64,000 nt of DNA from QFOX01 sp044237845. GTDB lineage: Bacteria > Pseudomonadota > Alphaproteobacteria > Rickettsiales > UBA3002. A program made the position numbers and the translations under genes. The stretch is from contig JBIIEL010000004.1 in the NCBI GenBank assembly GCA_044237845.1, positions 1-64,000 of the forward strand. The letters run 5' to 3'. Position 1 is the stretch's first letter, and each line of letters begins with the position of its first letter. The notes under the pieces were generated by a model. It was not told the origin of the DNA, ran no database searches, and saw only the letters and a program-made list of their open reading frames with translations. Positions 25,402-34,487 of the stretch are shown piece by piece.

Positions 25402-26799
25402 ATGCGCAAACACTATGTCCCGTTCAATACCCTGCTGAAATCCGTGCTCGTGGTCTCGAGCCCGGCGCTGGTGGTGCTGGGACTCTATGTGTTTTTCGAC
25501 GTTCTGAGCCTCTCGCAGATGATGTATGGGTTCGGCATTATCTTCGCGGCGACGGCAGCGCTGATCTACCCGTTTCTCTCGAACGTGTCGGCGCTGACGC
25601 ATTACGTGAACGAGATCGCGCAGGATAAACGCGTCGCGCCGCCGGATCTCAGCTTCATCGGCTCGGTGACAGAGCTGAGTGACGCGCTCAACCGCCTGCA
25701 GGCCGGGTGGGACGTAAAGAAAAAGCAGATGGAAACCATCATCACCGAGCGTGAAATTCTCGTCGATACGCTGCCGGATATTCTCATCATGGTGAATGAC
25801 GACAAAAAAGTCGTGCGCACCAACCGCGCTGCACGCGCCATTTTTGGCCAGAACCTCGCGGGAAAAACACTCACCGATGTCATTCCCAACCGCTATCTCA
25901 CGGATGCAGTGAACTCCGTGATTCAGGATTTGCGCGGGCGGGAGATTGAGTTCCGCATTGAAGACCCGCTGGTGCGGGATTTCCTCGCCATCATCGAGCG
26001 CTTCCCGGTGCCAACCGCAGGCGGCATCTCGACCGTCATCACCATGAACGATATTACGGAGCTGAAATCTGTCGAGCAAATGCGCGCGGATTTCGTGGCC
26101 AATGCGAGCCACGAGCTGCGCACGCCGCTCGCGTCCATCAAGGGTTTTGTTGAAACGCTGCTTGGCCCCGCGAAGGACGACGAAGTGGCGCGCGAAGAGT
26201 TTTTAAAAATCATGCTCGAACAATCCGACCGCATGCAACAGCTCATCGGCGATCTGCTGTCGCTCAGCAAAATTGAGATGAACGTGCATTCCGTGCCGGT
26301 GGAGCCGACGGACCTCGCCGCCGTGGTGCGTAAGCAGGTGGAGAGCCTGAAGCGCATGGCGGCGGAGAAAAACCTGCGCATGGTGATGAGCCTCCACGAC
26401 AATTTGCCGCAGGTGAAGGGCGAGGCGAACGAGCTGGCGCAGGTGGTGCATAACCTCATCAGCAACGCGATCAAATATGGCTTTGCGGATTCGGATGTCA
26501 CCATCACCGCGCGGGTGACGACGGAGCTGCCGCAGGATCTTAACATGCGCAACCTGACGCGCGTGGTGGCACTCAGCGTGCGCGACCGCGGGGAGGGGAT
26601 CCCCAAGCAGCATCTGCCACGGCTGATGGAGCGCTTCTATCGTGTGGATTCCGCCCGCACGCGGCAGGTCGGCGGCACCGGCCTCGGCCTTGCCATCGTC
26701 AAAGGCATCGTCCAGCGCCATCGCGGCGCGATCACCATCGACTCGGTGGTGGGCGAGGGCACGAACTTTACGGTGTTCCTGCCGATTTGGGAGAGTTAG
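25402..26799 (+). CDS. phoR: phosphate regulon sensor histidine kinase PhoR
   Basis: A 465-residue kinase: two N-terminal membrane helices (about residues 8-60), a linker, a PAS domain (about 110-215, LVDTLPDILIMVNDD), HisKA with FVANASHELRTPLASIKGF, and HATPase with VVHNLISNAIKYG, DRGEGIP and GTGLGLAIV. This is the PhoR architecture. The location just ahead of pstCAB supports that it senses phosphate through the transporter. The ATG at 25402 is used; an upstream TTG would add six residues. phoB and phoU are not in the window. Confidence 0.88.
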   Translation: MRKHYVPFNTLLKSVLVVSSPALVVLGLYVFFDVLSLSQMMYGFGIIFAATAALIYPFLSNVSALTHYVNEIAQDKRVAPPDLSFIGSVTELSDALNRLQAGWDVKKKQMETIITEREILVDTLPDILIMVNDDKKVVRTNRAARAIFGQNLAGKTLTDVIPNRYLTDAVNSVIQDLRGREIEFRIEDPLVRDFLAIIERFPVPTAGGISTVITMNDITELKSVEQMRADFVANASHELRTPLASIKGFVETLLGPAKDDEVAREEFLKIMLEQSDRMQQLIGDLLSLSKIEMNVHSVPVEPTDLAAVVRKQVESLKRMAAEKNLRMVMSLHDNLPQVKGEANELAQVVHNLISNAIKYGFADSDVTITARVTTELPQDLNMRNLTRVVALSVRDRGEGIPKQHLPRLMERFYRVDSARTRQVGGTGLGLAIVKGIVQRHRGAITIDSVVGEGTNFTVFLPIWES

Positions 26800-26893
26800 G
26801 TCGCACGCATTCCCCCTATGTGCCGTGCGCAACGATAAGCCGGTTTACTTCCCCCGCCGCGCCCGCTAAAACCGCGGGGCATGGAGTGAGTTT

Positions 26894-27814
26894 ATGGTGA
26901 ATTCGTTGGGTTCGTTTGTGCGTGCAGTTGGCCGCGTTCTGCTCTGCTGGGTTTTGCCTATACTCATACTAGCGGCAACGTGCGGCATGTTCTATGAAGA
27001 ACTAGAATTCTCGAAATCAGCCAATAGAGCTGTTGGTAAAGTCGTCGCACTTGAGCATGTTGGGCTTTGGACGTTCCCGATTGTAGAATACCGTGCAAAT
27101 GATCGGGTTCATAGATTCAGAGGTAGCGGGAAAAAGGTATCTTTTTTCTCTGGGCCTGAGGTCGACGAAACGGTGGAGGTATTGTATAGCTCTGCTGAGG
27201 ATGCGCGTATTAACAGCGCTGTCGATCGATTCTCTCACATAGTTGTCTTGGGATTTATCTCTATATTGTGGCTAGCGGCGAGTTTTTATCACAAGCAATC
27301 AACGAGAAGAATAAGGCGATGGCAGGAAAAAGCCATCAGCGTGCAGGCCAGGATTATAACAATCAAAGAGCTGACAGTAGAGGAGCAAAAAGAATGGAGC
27401 ATAACGCTGGAGGTGCAAGACCCTAATACGCAAGAAATTATAGAGTTCGCCGATGAGATTGTTTATACCCCGATACCACAATCCTGTAAGGGCAAGAGGG
27501 TGAATGTATTGATGGATCAAGATGCCATGTGGTTAAGTGAGCTAGAGGAATCTCTGAGTGGGCTGTGGCGAGAGAATGCTATCACCGTGCAGGCCAAGAT
27601 CACGGAAGTGTCACGTGAAAATTTTAAAGACGAAGATCAAACGGTATTTTGGCTTGTCTACGCGGAATGGAAAGATCCAACCACTGGAGTAGTATTAGAG
27701 TTTTCCAGCGATATTTTGGAAACAGAACCCAATGGCGTCGCCACTGGAGATACTATTAATGTGTTGGTAAGTAAGGATGACCCTGAGACATATGAAATGG
27801 ATTCCGTGTCTTAA
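26894..27814 (+). CDS. DUF3592 domain membrane protein
   Basis: A 306-residue protein with membrane helices at about residues 15-33 and 113-131. Between them lies a DUF3592-type domain (VGKVVALEHVG, PIVEYRANDRVHRFRGSG, VDETVEVLYSSAEDARIN). Two further similar beta domains follow in the cytoplasmic part (about 145-215 and 225-300, both starting ITVQAK/SVQAR), so there are three related modules. Function is unknown. It is A/T-richer than its neighbours and splits phoR from pstC, suggesting a later insertion. Confidence 0.7.
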   Translation: MVNSLGSFVRAVGRVLLCWVLPILILAATCGMFYEELEFSKSANRAVGKVVALEHVGLWTFPIVEYRANDRVHRFRGSGKKVSFFSGPEVDETVEVLYSSAEDARINSAVDRFSHIVVLGFISILWLAASFYHKQSTRRIRRWQEKAISVQARIITIKELTVEEQKEWSITLEVQDPNTQEIIEFADEIVYTPIPQSCKGKRVNVLMDQDAMWLSELEESLSGLWRENAITVQAKITEVSRENFKDEDQTVFWLVYAEWKDPTTGVVLEFSSDILETEPNGVATGDTINVLVSKDDPETYEMDSVS

Positions 27815-27847
27815 AGCGGTTTTGTAGGCTTAATTTAAGAGTTTTGT

Positions 27848-28798
27848 GTGATATTCGCTCTAAACCAATGGCTGAAGCATGGCGCGCGCCGCCCCGGTGA
27901 AACGGTGGTGATGGCGCTGATGTGGCTGGCTGCCGCCGTGGCGGTGGTGATTACGGGTGCGATTATCTATTCGGTGGTGAGTGAATCGCTGCGGTTTTTT
28001 GCCCATGTGCCGTTTTTTGATTTCCTGTTCGGCGTGAACTGGAGCCCGCAAACCGCGATGCGCGCCGATCAGGCGGGCGCATCCGGCAGCTTCGGCGCGA
28101 TCCCGCTGCTCGCGGGAACGCTGATGATTACCGTGATTGCGCTGCTCGTCGCTGTGCCCGTGGGGCTGATGAGTGCGGTGTATCTTGCGGAGTATGCCAG
28201 TGCGCGGTTTCGTAAATTCGCGAAGCCCGTGCTGGAGCTGCTCGCAGGCATCCCCACCGTGGTCTATGGCTATTTCGCGGTGATTACCGTTGCGCCGTTT
28301 ATGAATAAAATCGGCGAGTTTTTAGGCATTTCCATCGCGTCCGAAAGCGCACTGACGGCGGGCATCGTGATGGGGATCATGATTATCCCGTTCGTGTCGT
28401 CCCTCAGCGACGATATGATTACCGCCGTGCCGCGCGGGTTGCGTGATGCGTCCTACGGCCTCGGCGCGACGAAATCGGAAACCATTAAGCGTGTGGTGCT
28501 GCGCTCGGCACTGCCCGGCATCATGGGCGCGGTGCTTCTCGCCATCAGCCGCGCGGTGGGCGAAACGATGATTGTGGTGATGGCGGCGGGCCTCTCCGCC
28601 AACCTCACCGCCAACCCGCTTGAGGCGGTGACGACCGTGACGGTGCAGATGGTGACGCTGCTGACGGGCGACCAGGAATTCAACAGCCCCAAAACGCTGG
28701 CCGCATTTGCGCTCGGCCTCACCTTGTTTTGTTTCACGCTGCTGCTGAATATCCTCGCGCAGGTGATCGTGAAGAAATATCGGGAGCAGTATGAATAA
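27848..28798 (+). CDS. pstC: phosphate ABC transporter permease PstC
   Basis: Inner-membrane subunit of the high-affinity phosphate importer. The 316-residue protein has six hydrophobic segments and the permease motif LRDASYGLGATKSETIKRVVLRSALPGIMGA (EAA loop) near residues 197-227, plus LAGIPTVVYGYFAV. Start is GTG. The 3' end overlaps pstA by 8 bases, so the two permeases are coupled. The phosphate-binding protein gene pstS is not present in the window. Confidence 0.95.
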   Translation: MIFALNQWLKHGARRPGETVVMALMWLAAAVAVVITGAIIYSVVSESLRFFAHVPFFDFLFGVNWSPQTAMRADQAGASGSFGAIPLLAGTLMITVIALLVAVPVGLMSAVYLAEYASARFRKFAKPVLELLAGIPTVVYGYFAVITVAPFMNKIGEFLGISIASESALTAGIVMGIMIIPFVSSLSDDMITAVPRGLRDASYGLGATKSETIKRVVLRSALPGIMGAVLLAISRAVGETMIVVMAAGLSANLTANPLEAVTTVTVQMVTLLTGDQEFNSPKTLAAFALGLTLFCFTLLLNILAQVIVKKYREQYE

Positions 28799-30047
28799 GG
28801 CGGCACAGCATCTGGCGAAACGGCATCGGGCGGAGCGACGCTTCAAGGCGCTGGGGCTGGCGGCGCTGGGCTTTGCGGGGGTGATGCTGCTGGTGCTGAT
28901 GCTGTCGATCATCCGCCCCGGGATTAGCGGGTTCACGCAGCATAGCCTGCGGGTGACGGTGGATACGGCTGGCATTTCGGCGCAGCTTGCGCGTGACCCG
29001 GCGGCGGTCGATTATTACGCGCTGACGAATGCGGCGCTGCTCAAAAGCGTGGGCGCGGAACATGCGGATGCGGCGGCGCGGCACCAGCTCCTCGCGCTCG
29101 GTGGCACGTTTGGGGCGTTCGCAGTAAAAGAAGAAATTCTCGCCCACCCCGCGCAATGGGGCAAGGTGATGGAAGTGACCCTGCCACTCGCCAGCAATGC
29201 GGATTTGTTGCTGAAGGGCAGCATCGACCGCGATGCGCCGATGGCCGAGCGGCCGATCTCTGACCAGCAGATCATCTGGCTCGACCGCTGGGAGAGCGAA
29301 GGGCGGATCACCTCGCGCTTCAATAGCGAATTCTTCACTCGTGGCGATTCCCGCGCGCCGGAGGCGGCCGGGTTCGGCGGCAGCATTGTCGGTTCGCTGC
29401 TGACGCTTCTCGTGTGCATGCTGCTCGCGCTGCCGGTGGCGATTGCCGCGGCGATTACGCTCGAGGAATTCGCGCGCAAAACGAAGTTCGCCGAGTGGCT
29501 GGAGATTCTCATCAACAACCTCGCGGCGGTGCCGTCGATTATCTATGGATTACTCGGACTTTCTGTATTCCTGCAGGTACTGCAAGTACCGCGCGGGTCG
29601 GCGCTGGCGGGCGGCCTCACGCTTGCGATGCTGATTCTGCCGGTGATGATTATTGCGGCGCGTGCGGCGATTCGCGCGGTGCCACCGAGCATGCGTCAGG
29701 CCGCGACAGCGCTTGGGGCGACGAAACTGCAAGTGGTGCGCGACCATGTGCTGCCCTATGCCCTGCCGGGGATTATGACGGGGACGATTCTCTCCATCGC
29801 CCGCGCGCTGGGTGAAACCGCGCCGCTGCTGATGATCGGCATGGTGGCCTTCGTGGCGGATGTGCCGCGCGGATTCACCGACCCGGCCACCGCGATGCCG
29901 GTGGAGGTTTACTTGTGGGCGAGCAGCCCGGAGGCCGGGTTTATCGAGAAGACTTCGGCCGGGATTATGGTGCTGCTGGTGCTGCTCTTGCTTCTTAACA
30001 TGGCAGCGATTATGGTGCGCGCGCGTTCACAGAAATTGTGGAGTTAA
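28791..30047 (+). CDS. pstA: phosphate ABC transporter permease PstA
   Basis: Second permease subunit. At 418 residues it is the long form with an N-terminal DUF3333-type region: one helix near residues 25-45 and then a periplasmic domain to about 195. The permease core follows with LAAVPSIIYGLLGLSVF and the EAA loop MRQAATALGATKLQVVRDHVLPYALPGI. It overlaps pstC by 8 bases and is followed by pstB after 1 base. Confidence 0.95.
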   Translation: MNKAAQHLAKRHRAERRFKALGLAALGFAGVMLLVLMLSIIRPGISGFTQHSLRVTVDTAGISAQLARDPAAVDYYALTNAALLKSVGAEHADAAARHQLLALGGTFGAFAVKEEILAHPAQWGKVMEVTLPLASNADLLLKGSIDRDAPMAERPISDQQIIWLDRWESEGRITSRFNSEFFTRGDSRAPEAAGFGGSIVGSLLTLLVCMLLALPVAIAAAITLEEFARKTKFAEWLEILINNLAAVPSIIYGLLGLSVFLQVLQVPRGSALAGGLTLAMLILPVMIIAARAAIRAVPPSMRQAATALGATKLQVVRDHVLPYALPGIMTGTILSIARALGETAPLLMIGMVAFVADVPRGFTDPATAMPVEVYLWASSPEAGFIEKTSAGIMVLLVLLLLLNMAAIMVRARSQKLWS

Positions 30048-30048
30048 G

Positions 30049-30822
30049 GTGACGGACACTCAACCAACGGGCACTATCGACGCACGCGATGTCAGCGTGT
30101 TCTACGGCGAAAAGCGGGCGCTGCATGGCGTGTCGCTCGCCATTGCGCCGCGCAGCGTGACGGCGTTTATCGGCCCCTCCGGCTGCGGGAAATCGACGTT
30201 CCTGCGCTGCCTCAACCGCATGAACGACCTCATCCCCGGCTGCCGGGTGACGGGCGAAATTCTGCTCGACGGCAAAGACATCAACGCCCCCGCGCTCGAT
30301 GTGGTGGCGCTGCGGGCGCGGGTGGGCATGGTGTTCCAGAAGCCGAACCCGTTCCCGAAATCGATTTACGAAAATGTCGCCTATGGTGCGCGCATCAACG
30401 GGCTGGCAAAAAGCAAGGCGGAGCTTGATGAAATTGTCCAAAAATCGCTCGAGGGCGCAGCCCTCTGGGACGAGGTGAAAGATCGTTTAAGCCAGCCGGG
30501 CACCGGCCTTTCCGGCGGGCAGCAGCAGCGGCTTTGCATCGCGCGTACGATGGCGGTCAGCCCGGAAGTGATTCTGATGGATGAGCCATGCTCCGCGCTC
30601 GACCCCATTGCGACGGGGCGGGTGGAAGACCTCATCGAGCAGCTGCGCGCGCGCTATACGATTGTGATCGTCACGCACTCCATGGCGCAGGCGCGTCGCG
30701 TGGCGCAAACCACCGCGTTTTTCCATATGGGCAACGTGGTGGAAACGGGCACCACCGACCAGATGTTCGAAGCCCCGCAGCAGACGCAGACGCGGGATTA
30801 TATCAGCGGGCGATATGGGTGA
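30049..30822 (+). CDS. pstB: phosphate ABC transporter ATP-binding protein PstB
   Basis: The ATPase of the phosphate importer, 257 residues from a GTG start directly after the pstA stop. Walker A GPSGCGKST, Q-loop MVFQKPNPFPKS (the PstB-specific form), signature LSGGQQQRLCIAR, Walker B VILMDEPCSALD and H-loop VTHSMAQ are all present. Reading further upstream in this frame would run through pstA and is not real. It ends before a short hairpin (30829-30869) and the convergent carbonic-anhydrase-like gene. phoU does not follow. Confidence 0.97.
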   Translation: MTDTQPTGTIDARDVSVFYGEKRALHGVSLAIAPRSVTAFIGPSGCGKSTFLRCLNRMNDLIPGCRVTGEILLDGKDINAPALDVVALRARVGMVFQKPNPFPKSIYENVAYGARINGLAKSKAELDEIVQKSLEGAALWDEVKDRLSQPGTGLSGGQQQRLCIARTMAVSPEVILMDEPCSALDPIATGRVEDLIEQLRARYTIVIVTHSMAQARRVAQTTAFFHMGNVVETGTTDQMFEAPQQTQTRDYISGRYG

Positions 30823-30828
30823 TTCTCT

Positions 30829-30869
30829 CGCTTCAAAGTCCCTCGCTGCGCTCGGTGTACTTTGAAGCG
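30829..30869. repeat. hairpin element after pstB
   Basis: CGCTTCAAAGT (30829-30839) and ACTTTGAAGCG (30859-30869) are exact inverted copies around a 19-base centre (CCTCGCTGCGCTCGG). It lies between convergent genes and may act as a two-way terminator. The centre resembles those of the larger palindromes. Confidence 0.65.
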
Positions 30870-30919
30870 GTAATCATGAAGTCGCGTGCTCGGGGCGGCC
30901 CTCCGCGCGCGATAGTTAT

Positions 30920-31447
30920 TTAGTGAGAAGGTTTATACTCCATCGCCAGTTCGACATAATGGCGGGCGGAGATGGGGATATAGGCGGCTTCTTCGGGGCT
31001 GACGGGGCGGAGCAGTTTGGCGGGGTTGCCTGCCCAGAGCTCGCCGGATTTGACCTGCTTGCGCGGGGTGATGAGCGCGCCCGCAGCGACAAATGCGCCG
31101 GATTCGACCACCGCAAAATCCATCACCTTCGCGCCCATACCGACGAAGCAATCATCGGCGAGCGTGCAGGCATGCAGCAGCGCCTGATGGCCAATGGTGA
31201 TGCCCGAGCCGATGGTCGTCGGCCCCACCTCGCGCGTGACATGCACGACCGAGCCGTCTTGAATGTTGGTGCGCTCGCCAATGCGGATGGGCGCGACATC
31301 GCCGCGGATGACGCAGCCGAACCAGACATTGGTGAACGCGCCGATATGCACGTCGCCGATCACCACCGCGCCCGGCGCAATCCACGCATCGCGGTGAATG
31401 GTGGGCATGATGCCGTTATAGGGGAGGATGAGGGGGGCGTGGGTCAT
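30920..31447 (-). CDS. gamma-carbonic anhydrase-like protein
   Basis: A 175-residue left-handed beta-helix protein with hexapeptide repeats (PTIHRDAWIAPGAVVIGDVHIG, NVWFGCVIRGDV, NIQDGSVVHVTRE, TIGSGITIGHQALLHACTL). The metal-ligand histidine positions HV, GHQA and HACT match gamma-class carbonic anhydrases of the YrdA/PaaY type. The C-terminal helix (SPEEAAYIPISARHYVELA) is typical. Whether it hydrates CO2 is unproven for many members. It overlaps argC by 4 bases. Confidence 0.9.
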   Translation of the reverse strand: MTHAPLILPYNGIMPTIHRDAWIAPGAVVIGDVHIGAFTNVWFGCVIRGDVAPIRIGERTNIQDGSVVHVTREVGPTTIGSGITIGHQALLHACTLADDCFVGMGAKVMDFAVVESGAFVAAGALITPRKQVKSGELWAGNPAKLLRPVSPEEAAYIPISARHYVELAMEYKPSH

Positions 31448-32484
31448 GGGAATACCGCTGTGAGTGCGAGGTTGGTGGTTTCCGGCAAGCCGAACATGAG
31501 GTTGGCGTTTTGCAGCGCCTGACCGCTCGCGCCTTTCACCAGATTGTCGATGACGGACACAAGAATGAGTTCACCCGGCAGGCGCCCCTTGTGTACGGAC
31601 ATCACGCAGTGATTGGTGCCGCGGACGTGGTGGGTGCTGGGGGCGCCGTTTTCAAGCACGGTGACGAAGGCTTCGCCTTGATAACGTTTTTGTAGTGCGC
31701 TGCGTGCGTCTTCCACCGTTTTGCCGGGGGCGAGGGTGGTATGGATCGTCGCCAGCATGCCGCGCGTCATGGGGATGAGATGCGGCGTGAAGGAGAGGGT
31801 GACAGGGTGTTTCGCCGCCGCGGCAAGCTGCTGCTCCATCTCGGCCATGTGGCGGTGATGGCCGATGCCGTAGGCGGAGACGCCGCCATCCAGCTCGGTG
31901 AACAGCAGCTCCTGCTTCGCGCTGCGCCCCGCGCCGCTGATGCCGGAGAGCGCGTTGACCACCGTGCCGGTGGGGGCAATGATATTCTCTTCGACCAGCG
32001 GTATTAAGGGAAGCAATGTGCAGGTCGGGTAGCAGCCCGGGTTCGCCACAAGGCGTGCCGCCTTGAGCGCATTTCTATCGAGTTCGGTGATGCCGTAGAC
32101 GGCTTCTTTCTGGAGCGCGGGCGCGCGGTGTGCGTGGCCGTACCACTCTTCATAGGCGGCGACATTATGCAGGCGGAAATCGGCGGAGAGATCGACGATG
32201 CGCACATGCTGGGGCAGGCCGGCGATGATCTCTTGCGTGGTGCCATGCGGCAGGCAGCAGAAGACGAGGGCGACGCGCGTGAAATCCACCTCGGTATGTT
32301 TCACCAGCGCCGGAAGATTGCGCCCACGCAGATGGGGGTAGACCTGTTCGATGGGCTTGCCGGCTTGGCTATCGCCCGTCAGCGCGACGATCTCGAACAC
32401 GGGGTGGCCGTGGAGCAGGCGCAGCAGCTCCGCGCCGGTATAGCCAGATGCGCCGAGGATGGCGGTCTTGATGGTTTTTGTCAT
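31444..32484 (-). CDS. argC: N-acetyl-gamma-glutamyl-phosphate reductase
   Basis: ArgC reduces N-acetylglutamyl phosphate in arginine synthesis. The 346-residue protein has the Rossmann start KTAILGASGYTGAELLRLL, VFCCLPHGTTQEI, VDLSADFRL, and the catalytic cysteine in LVANPGCYPT. ALSGISGAGRSAKQELLFTE and FTPHLIPMTRGMLATI follow. This is the long (type 1) ArgC. It lies just downstream of rpsI, a common alphaproteobacterial order, past an intrinsic terminator. Confidence 0.97.
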   Translation of the reverse strand: MTKTIKTAILGASGYTGAELLRLLHGHPVFEIVALTGDSQAGKPIEQVYPHLRGRNLPALVKHTEVDFTRVALVFCCLPHGTTQEIIAGLPQHVRIVDLSADFRLHNVAAYEEWYGHAHRAPALQKEAVYGITELDRNALKAARLVANPGCYPTCTLLPLIPLVEENIIAPTGTVVNALSGISGAGRSAKQELLFTELDGGVSAYGIGHHRHMAEMEQQLAAAAKHPVTLSFTPHLIPMTRGMLATIHTTLAPGKTVEDARSALQKRYQGEAFVTVLENGAPSTHHVRGTNHCVMSVHKGRLPGELILVSVIDNLVKGASGQALQNANLMFGLPETTNLALTAVFP

Positions 32485-32495
32485 ACACCCTCACA

Positions 32496-32533
32496 AAGAA
32501 AAACCCCGGAATCGCGTTTGCCATTCCGGGGTT
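32496..32533 (-). terminator. intrinsic terminator after rplM-rpsI
   Basis: AACCCCGGAAT (32502-32512) pairs with ATTCCGGGGTT (32523-32533). On the minus strand a T-rich run follows. It sits about 25 bases past the rpsI stop and just upstream of the argC start. Confidence 0.88.
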
Positions 32534-32558
32534 GGTATGCTTTCCGAAAAGGAAACGA

Positions 32559-33002
32559 TTAACGTTTCGAGAATTGGAACGAACGGCGGGCTTTCGCCTT
32601 ACCGTATTTCTTACGCTCGACCACACGGCTGTCGCGGGTCATGAAGCCGCTCTTACGCAGCGTTGGGCGGAAGGAAGGATCGTAGGCATCCAGCGCGCGG
32701 CTGATGCCATGACGCACGGCACCGGCTTGGCCGGACAGACCGCCGCCAGTGACGGTGACGGTGACGTCAAATTTGTTCTCGCTCGCCAGCACAACGAAGG
32801 GCTGGTTGATGATCATGCGCAGCACGGGACGCGCGAAGTATGTCTCGAGCGAACGACCGTTGACGGTGATTTTGCCGCTGCCACGCTTTACCCATACGCG
32901 GGCAGTAGCGTCTTTACGACGACCTGTGCCATACGCGCGACCGAGCTTGTCGATCTTCGGGGTGCGGGCTTCTTGGATTTCGATTTCTGCTGCCGTTGCC
33001 AT
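32559..33002 (-). CDS. rpsI: 30S ribosomal protein S9
   Basis: S9 binds the 3' domain of 16S rRNA, and its C-terminal tail reaches the P-site tRNA. The 147-residue protein has GRAYGTGRRKDATARVWVKRGSG, VNGRSLETYF, TVTGGGLSGQAGAVRHGISRAL, and the basic tail RVVERKKYGKAKARRSFQFSKR. A short N-terminal extension (about 20 residues) precedes the usual start. It follows rplM after 12 bases. Confidence 0.98.
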   Translation of the reverse strand: MATAAEIEIQEARTPKIDKLGRAYGTGRRKDATARVWVKRGSGKITVNGRSLETYFARPVLRMIINQPFVVLASENKFDVTVTVTGGGLSGQAGAVRHGISRALDAYDPSFRPTLRKSGFMTRDSRVVERKKYGKAKARRSFQFSKR

Positions 33003-33014
33003 GTTGTTACCTTA

Positions 33015-33476
33015 TTAGCGTGCGTTTTTTTCGTTGAAGGAAGCAAAGTCCACCAGCTTCGGCGACTGTGCGCTATGCGGGTGCTCGCTGCCGTTATAAA
33101 CATGCAGATTCTTGAACTGTTTGCGTGCCAGCGGGCTGTCTTTTGGCAGCATGCGCTCGATCGCTTTCAGCATCACGCGCTCAGGGTGTTCACCCGAAAG
33201 GATATGCTCTGCCGAACGTTCCTTAATACCGCCCGCGTACCCGGTGTGGTAGTAATAGACTTTCTTGCCGCGCTTACGGCCGGTCAGCTTCACTTTGTCC
33301 GCATTGATGATGACGACATTGTCGCCACAATCCATGTTCGGGGTGTAGCTTGGCTTCGTTTTGCCGCGCAGGACTTTCGCGACATAGCTAGCGAGACGGC
33401 CCAGAATAACGCCCTCGGCGTTGATCATAACCCATTCTTTTTTAATATCTTTCGGCGTTGCCGAGAACGTTTTCAT
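33015..33476 (-). CDS. rplM: 50S ribosomal protein L13
   Basis: A 153-residue L13, an early assembly protein of the large subunit. Conserved parts: WVMINAEGVILGRLASYVAKVLRGK, NMDCGDNVVIINADKVKLTGRK, YYYHTGYAGGIKE and AIERMLPKDSPLARKQFKNLHVYNGSEHPH. It begins the rplM-rpsI unit, preceded by a good promoter (33518-33546). Confidence 0.98.
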   Translation of the reverse strand: MKTFSATPKDIKKEWVMINAEGVILGRLASYVAKVLRGKTKPSYTPNMDCGDNVVIINADKVKLTGRKRGKKVYYYHTGYAGGIKERSAEHILSGEHPERVMLKAIERMLPKDSPLARKQFKNLHVYNGSEHPHSAQSPKLVDFASFNEKNAR

Positions 33477-33517
33477 GACGTGCTCTTTTTATTGGAGTTT
33501 CTTCGATAAGGGTGGGC

Positions 33518-33546
33518 TTTCTAGTCGGCACGGCGCCTAGTGTCAA
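33518..33546 (-). promoter_or_regulatory. sigma-70 type promoter of rplM-rpsI
   Basis: On the minus strand, TTGACA (33546-33541) is followed after 17 bases by TAGAAA (33523-33518), about 40 bases before the rplM start. Confidence 0.75.
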
Positions 33547-33555
33547 CAAGGAAAT

Positions 33556-33700
33556 GTAGTCATTTGCCTTAAGCATTTTCCATGGCTGCAAATGGGAAGC
33601 TCCTGCGCTTCCGCTGCGCATGTACTTTATGTACACTTGCGCAGCGGTTCTCGGATCGCCCCATTTGCAGCCATGGAAAATGCTTAAATCAAACGACTAC
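33556..33700. repeat. 145-base imperfect palindrome
   Basis: Outer arms GTAGTCATTTG and CAAACGACTAC are nearly inverted. The main arms around 33569-33597 and 33660-33687 (TTAAGCATTTTCCATGGCTG and its complement) match almost perfectly over about 27 bases. A further nested pair, CGCTGCGCATGTAC and GTACACTTGCGCAGCG, surrounds the centre. It lies between the end of the seven-gene operon and the rplM promoter, and could end transcription from both sides. Confidence 0.85.
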
Positions 33701-33704
33701 TCAC

Positions 33705-34478
33705 TCATCGGCCAAACGGGTCGCGTAGTTGGCTGGCAAGGTCGTCTGCAATCGGTGGGGCAACGCCGATGGGGTCCGGTGACTCGGCATGGGGGAAATA
33801 ATAGGTGCCAAACAGCCGATCATAGAACGCAAATGTGGGGGCAAAGTTCTTGTTCTGCCCCTCCGGCCGCCGCGTATGATGCCAGCGGTGAAACGATGGG
33901 CTGGAGACAATGCCACGCAATGGCCCCAGTGCACAACGCAGGTTGGCATGGAGAAAGCCAGAGTAAAATAAAATGAAGGGGCCGGTATACAGCCCAATCT
34001 CGGGCGAGAAACCGAGAAACATCATCGCAATAGCGACAGGCGTGTAATAGAGTATAAAGTCAACCGGGTGGAAGCGCGCGTAGCTCAGCCAGTCCAGTTC
34101 TTCGGAAGAATGGTGAATACGGTGGAAGCGCCAAAGGTGGCGGCTATGCATCATGCGGTGCAGCCAGTAGCCCATAAAATCCGCAACGAGTAGCGCGAGC
34201 GGCACCTGTATATAGAGTGGTAAGGTCGCAAGGAAGCCTGGCTTGCTTAACGTGGCGCTGACAACGGCGATGGAAGTCATCAGCGCAAGCAACCCTGCCA
34301 CCACCAGCGGAAACAACAGCGGATAGGTGAAATAATAGAGCATATCTGCCACCCAGCCGCGGCGGATGAGCCGTTGGCTTGGCACGACAGGTGCCAGCCG
34401 CGCGAGCAGCGCAAACAGGATGAACAGTCCAACAAACCACAGGCTGCGCGAGGTGATGAGGTCAAGAAGTGGATTCAT
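33705..34478 (-). CDS. sterol desaturase / fatty acid hydroxylase family protein
   Basis: A 257-residue polytopic membrane enzyme of the di-iron hydroxylase superfamily. Histidine boxes are intact: HRMMH (107-111), HRIHH (119-123) and HRWHH (197-201), with further His residues at 137 and 177. Members hydroxylate or desaturate lipids using O2. Membrane segments lie near residues 14-30, 48-75, 85-105 and 143-175. It is the last gene of the seven-gene operon, 9 bases after the GT2 gene. A lipid or lipid-carrier modification linked to the exported glycan is possible but is only inference. Confidence 0.88.
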   Translation of the reverse strand: MNPLLDLITSRSLWFVGLFILFALLARLAPVVPSQRLIRRGWVADMLYYFTYPLLFPLVVAGLLALMTSIAVVSATLSKPGFLATLPLYIQVPLALLVADFMGYWLHRMMHSRHLWRFHRIHHSSEELDWLSYARFHPVDFILYYTPVAIAMMFLGFSPEIGLYTGPFILFYSGFLHANLRCALGPLRGIVSSPSFHRWHHTRRPEGQNKNFAPTFAFYDRLFGTYYFPHAESPDPIGVAPPIADDLASQLRDPFGR

Positions 34479-34487
34479 AACATACTC

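Noticed and set aside
29860..30048. Upstream extension of pstB through the end of pstA
   Set aside because: The extension is Cys/Trp/Arg-rich out-of-frame pstA; pstB starts at GTG 30049.
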